A stretch of 64,000 nt of DNA from Azospirillum brasilense (lineage in GTDB: Bacteria > Pseudomonadota > Alphaproteobacteria > Azospirillales > Azospirillaceae). Every line of letters begins with the position of its first letter. The stretch's first letter is position 1. The position numbers and the translations under genes were made by a program. The stretch lies in assembly GCF_022023855.1 (NCBI RefSeq), contig NZ_CP059449.1, forward strand, positions 1,474,501-1,538,500, written 5' to 3'. This document shows, one piece after another, positions 62,955 through 64,000 of the stretch. The notes beneath the pieces were generated by a model that worked only from the letters and a program-made list of their open reading frames with translations, was not told the origin of the DNA and ran no database searches.

Positions 62955-63923
62955 TTACCCCTTCACCGCGACGCCCCAGGGGTAGCGGCCGACCTTGATC
63001 GACTTGACGACCTTCAGGCTGTCCACGTCGATCACCGACACGTCGCCCGACACGCCGTTGGTGGCGTAGAGCCGCTTTTGGTCGGGCGACAGGTCGAGCT
63101 GCCAGACGCGGCGGCCGACCAGCAGATAGTCCTTCACCGCGAAGGTCTGGGTGTCCACCACCGCGACGTGGTTGGCCGGGCCGAGCGCCACGAAGGCGTA
63201 GCGCCCGTCGTCGGTCAGCTTGATGCCCACCGGCTGGATGCGGTCCTGGGGCACGCCCTTGATCTTGAAGCGGATGGTCTGCGCCACCTTGCGGTCGGCC
63301 GTGTCGATAACCGACAGGGTGCCGCCGATCTCCGCCGACACCCACAGGCGGCTGCCGTCCTTGTTGAACTGGGCGTAGCGCGGGCGGGCGTCGACCAGCG
63401 TGTTGTCGATGACGGCGCGCTTCTCGGTGTCGATCCAATGGACCATGTTCGTCGTCTCCGACGTGTTCACCGCCCATTTGCCGTCGGGGCTGACCGCCAT
63501 GCCCTCCGGCTCCACCCCGACATCCACCTGATAGGCGACCTTGCGGCTGGGCACGTCCACGATGGTGACGACGTTGCTCTCCTCGTTGGCGATGAACAGG
63601 TGCTTGCCGTCGGGGTGCAGGGCGAACAGCTCCGGGTCCTCGCCCGAGGGCAGGTTGTGCAGGATCTTCTTCGTCGCGAGATCCATCACCTGCACCGTGT
63701 CGTCGTCGCTGGCGCAGATGTAGAGGTGCTTGCCGTCCGCGCTCAGCGTGATGCCGCGGGGGCGCCGCCCGACCTTCACCGTTTCCGTCACCGTCAGGGT
63801 CGCGCCGTCGATGATGGACAGGGTGTTGTCCTTCTCGTTCGAGATATAGACGGTCTCCGCCAAAGCAGGAACGGCGCAGCCGGCCAGCAGGGCGGCGAGG
63901 AGAAGGGAGCGGGCGGTGGTCAT
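62955..63923 (-). CDS. YVTN/PQQ-cluster beta-propeller protein
   Basis: 322 residues. A signal peptide (SLLLAALLAGCAVPALA) leads into repeating propeller blades, each with phrases like VYISNEKDNTLSIIDGATLTVTETVKVGRRPRGITLSADGKHLYI and VAVVDTQTFAVKDYLLVGRRVWQLDLSPDQKRLYATN, about seven repeats of some 40 residues. It is the PQQ-dependent-catabolism-associated beta-propeller type, exported to the periplasm. An LAGC in the signal might instead give a lipoprotein. First gene seen of propeller-ATPase-permease. Confidence 0.9.
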   Translation of the reverse strand: MTTARSLLLAALLAGCAVPALAETVYISNEKDNTLSIIDGATLTVTETVKVGRRPRGITLSADGKHLYICASDDDTVQVMDLATKKILHNLPSGEDPELFALHPDGKHLFIANEESNVVTIVDVPSRKVAYQVDVGVEPEGMAVSPDGKWAVNTSETTNMVHWIDTEKRAVIDNTLVDARPRYAQFNKDGSRLWVSAEIGGTLSVIDTADRKVAQTIRFKIKGVPQDRIQPVGIKLTDDGRYAFVALGPANHVAVVDTQTFAVKDYLLVGRRVWQLDLSPDQKRLYATNGVSGDVSVIDVDSLKVVKSIKVGRYPWGVAVKG

Positions 63924-63961
63924 CGATGCGGCGTCCTTTTGGCGGAAATGATTGGGAAGAA

Positions 63962-64000
63962 TCAGCGGCGGCAGCCTGTTTCGGGCTGGTCGTGGCCCAG
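63962..64000 (-). CDS. 3' end of an upstream gene, possibly next member of the PQQ-alcohol cluster
   Basis: The last 39 bases read on the minus strand as 12 codons (LGHDQPETGCRR) ending in TGA at 63962-63964, with a 38-base gap before the propeller start. This would be the C-terminus of a gene beyond the window; too little is seen to name it, and chance is possible. Confidence 0.3.
   Translation of the reverse strand: MGHDQPETGCRR

Overview
The window is GC-rich, densely packed bacterial chromosome. It most resembles an alphaproteobacterium of the Azospirillum/Rhodospirillales type. The grounds are the typical gene families (TIGR01459-type HAD hydrolase, DUF1022/ELM1-like protein, DUF4170, PAS_5-type proteins, a soluble FtsK), a perfect alphaproteobacterial iron-control (Irr-box-like) element in front of dps, and a PQQ-alcohol-oxidation-type ABC/beta-propeller cluster. 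The genus is inferred from general resemblance, not from a search.

Layout. 1-2862: a truncated HAD hydrolase, a GT4 glycosyltransferase and an alpha/beta hydrolase. 2964-3106: a tRNA-Ser(GGA) with visible promoter and terminator, followed directly by broken IS5- and IS3-type transposase ends. About 3.5-24.4 kb looks like an accessory block: glycogen debranching enzyme, glycogen phosphorylase and phosphoketolase (glgX-glgP-xfp, minus strand); a cyclic-nucleotide-binding/FHA protein; an AT-richer regulatory gap with a repeated operator-like palindrome; a complete arginine deiminase operon (arcD-arcA-arcB-arcC) with a second, NhaC-type transporter; a porin; a zinc alcohol dehydrogenase; a lipoprotein; a DUF4344 metallopeptidase; then mobile-element-like debris and a doubly frameshifted metallophosphoesterase. 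The common theme is ATP supply without respiration: glycogen to sugar phosphate to acetyl phosphate, and arginine to carbamoyl phosphate to ATP.

24.4-54.8 kb is mostly ordinary chromosome: DUF4170, cytochrome b561 and c', aspartate aminotransferase, NhaA, an EF-G-like GTPase, ketopantoate reductase, a cache-domain protein, dps with its iron box, DoxX, thioredoxin reductase, two tandem 2OG-Fe(II) oxygenases, an ELM1-like protein, an Lrp regulator with an acidic tail, a dienelactone-hydrolase-like enzyme, greA, carB (without carA), two PAS_5-type proteins, an MgtC-like protein, DinB, a soluble FtsK translationally coupled to an acidic-tailed PAS protein, msrA, a membrane-anchored sigma region-1.1-like protein, an rRNA/tRNA methyltransferase, a short-chain dehydrogenase, a YqaA/DedA-type protein, cytochrome c and a ModE N-domain regulator.

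55.0-64.0 kb forms a functional neighbourhood. An ExaC-like aldehyde dehydrogenase and its DUF779 partner precede a FIST-domain sensor (NosP-like) coupled to a three-PAS hybrid histidine kinase (NahK/ErcS'-like). Convergent to these lie an ABC permease, its ATPase and a YVTN beta-propeller protein of the kind found with PQQ-dependent alcohol dehydrogenases. The cluster probably continues beyond 64000.

No CRISPR array, rRNA, complete insertion sequence or prophage was seen.
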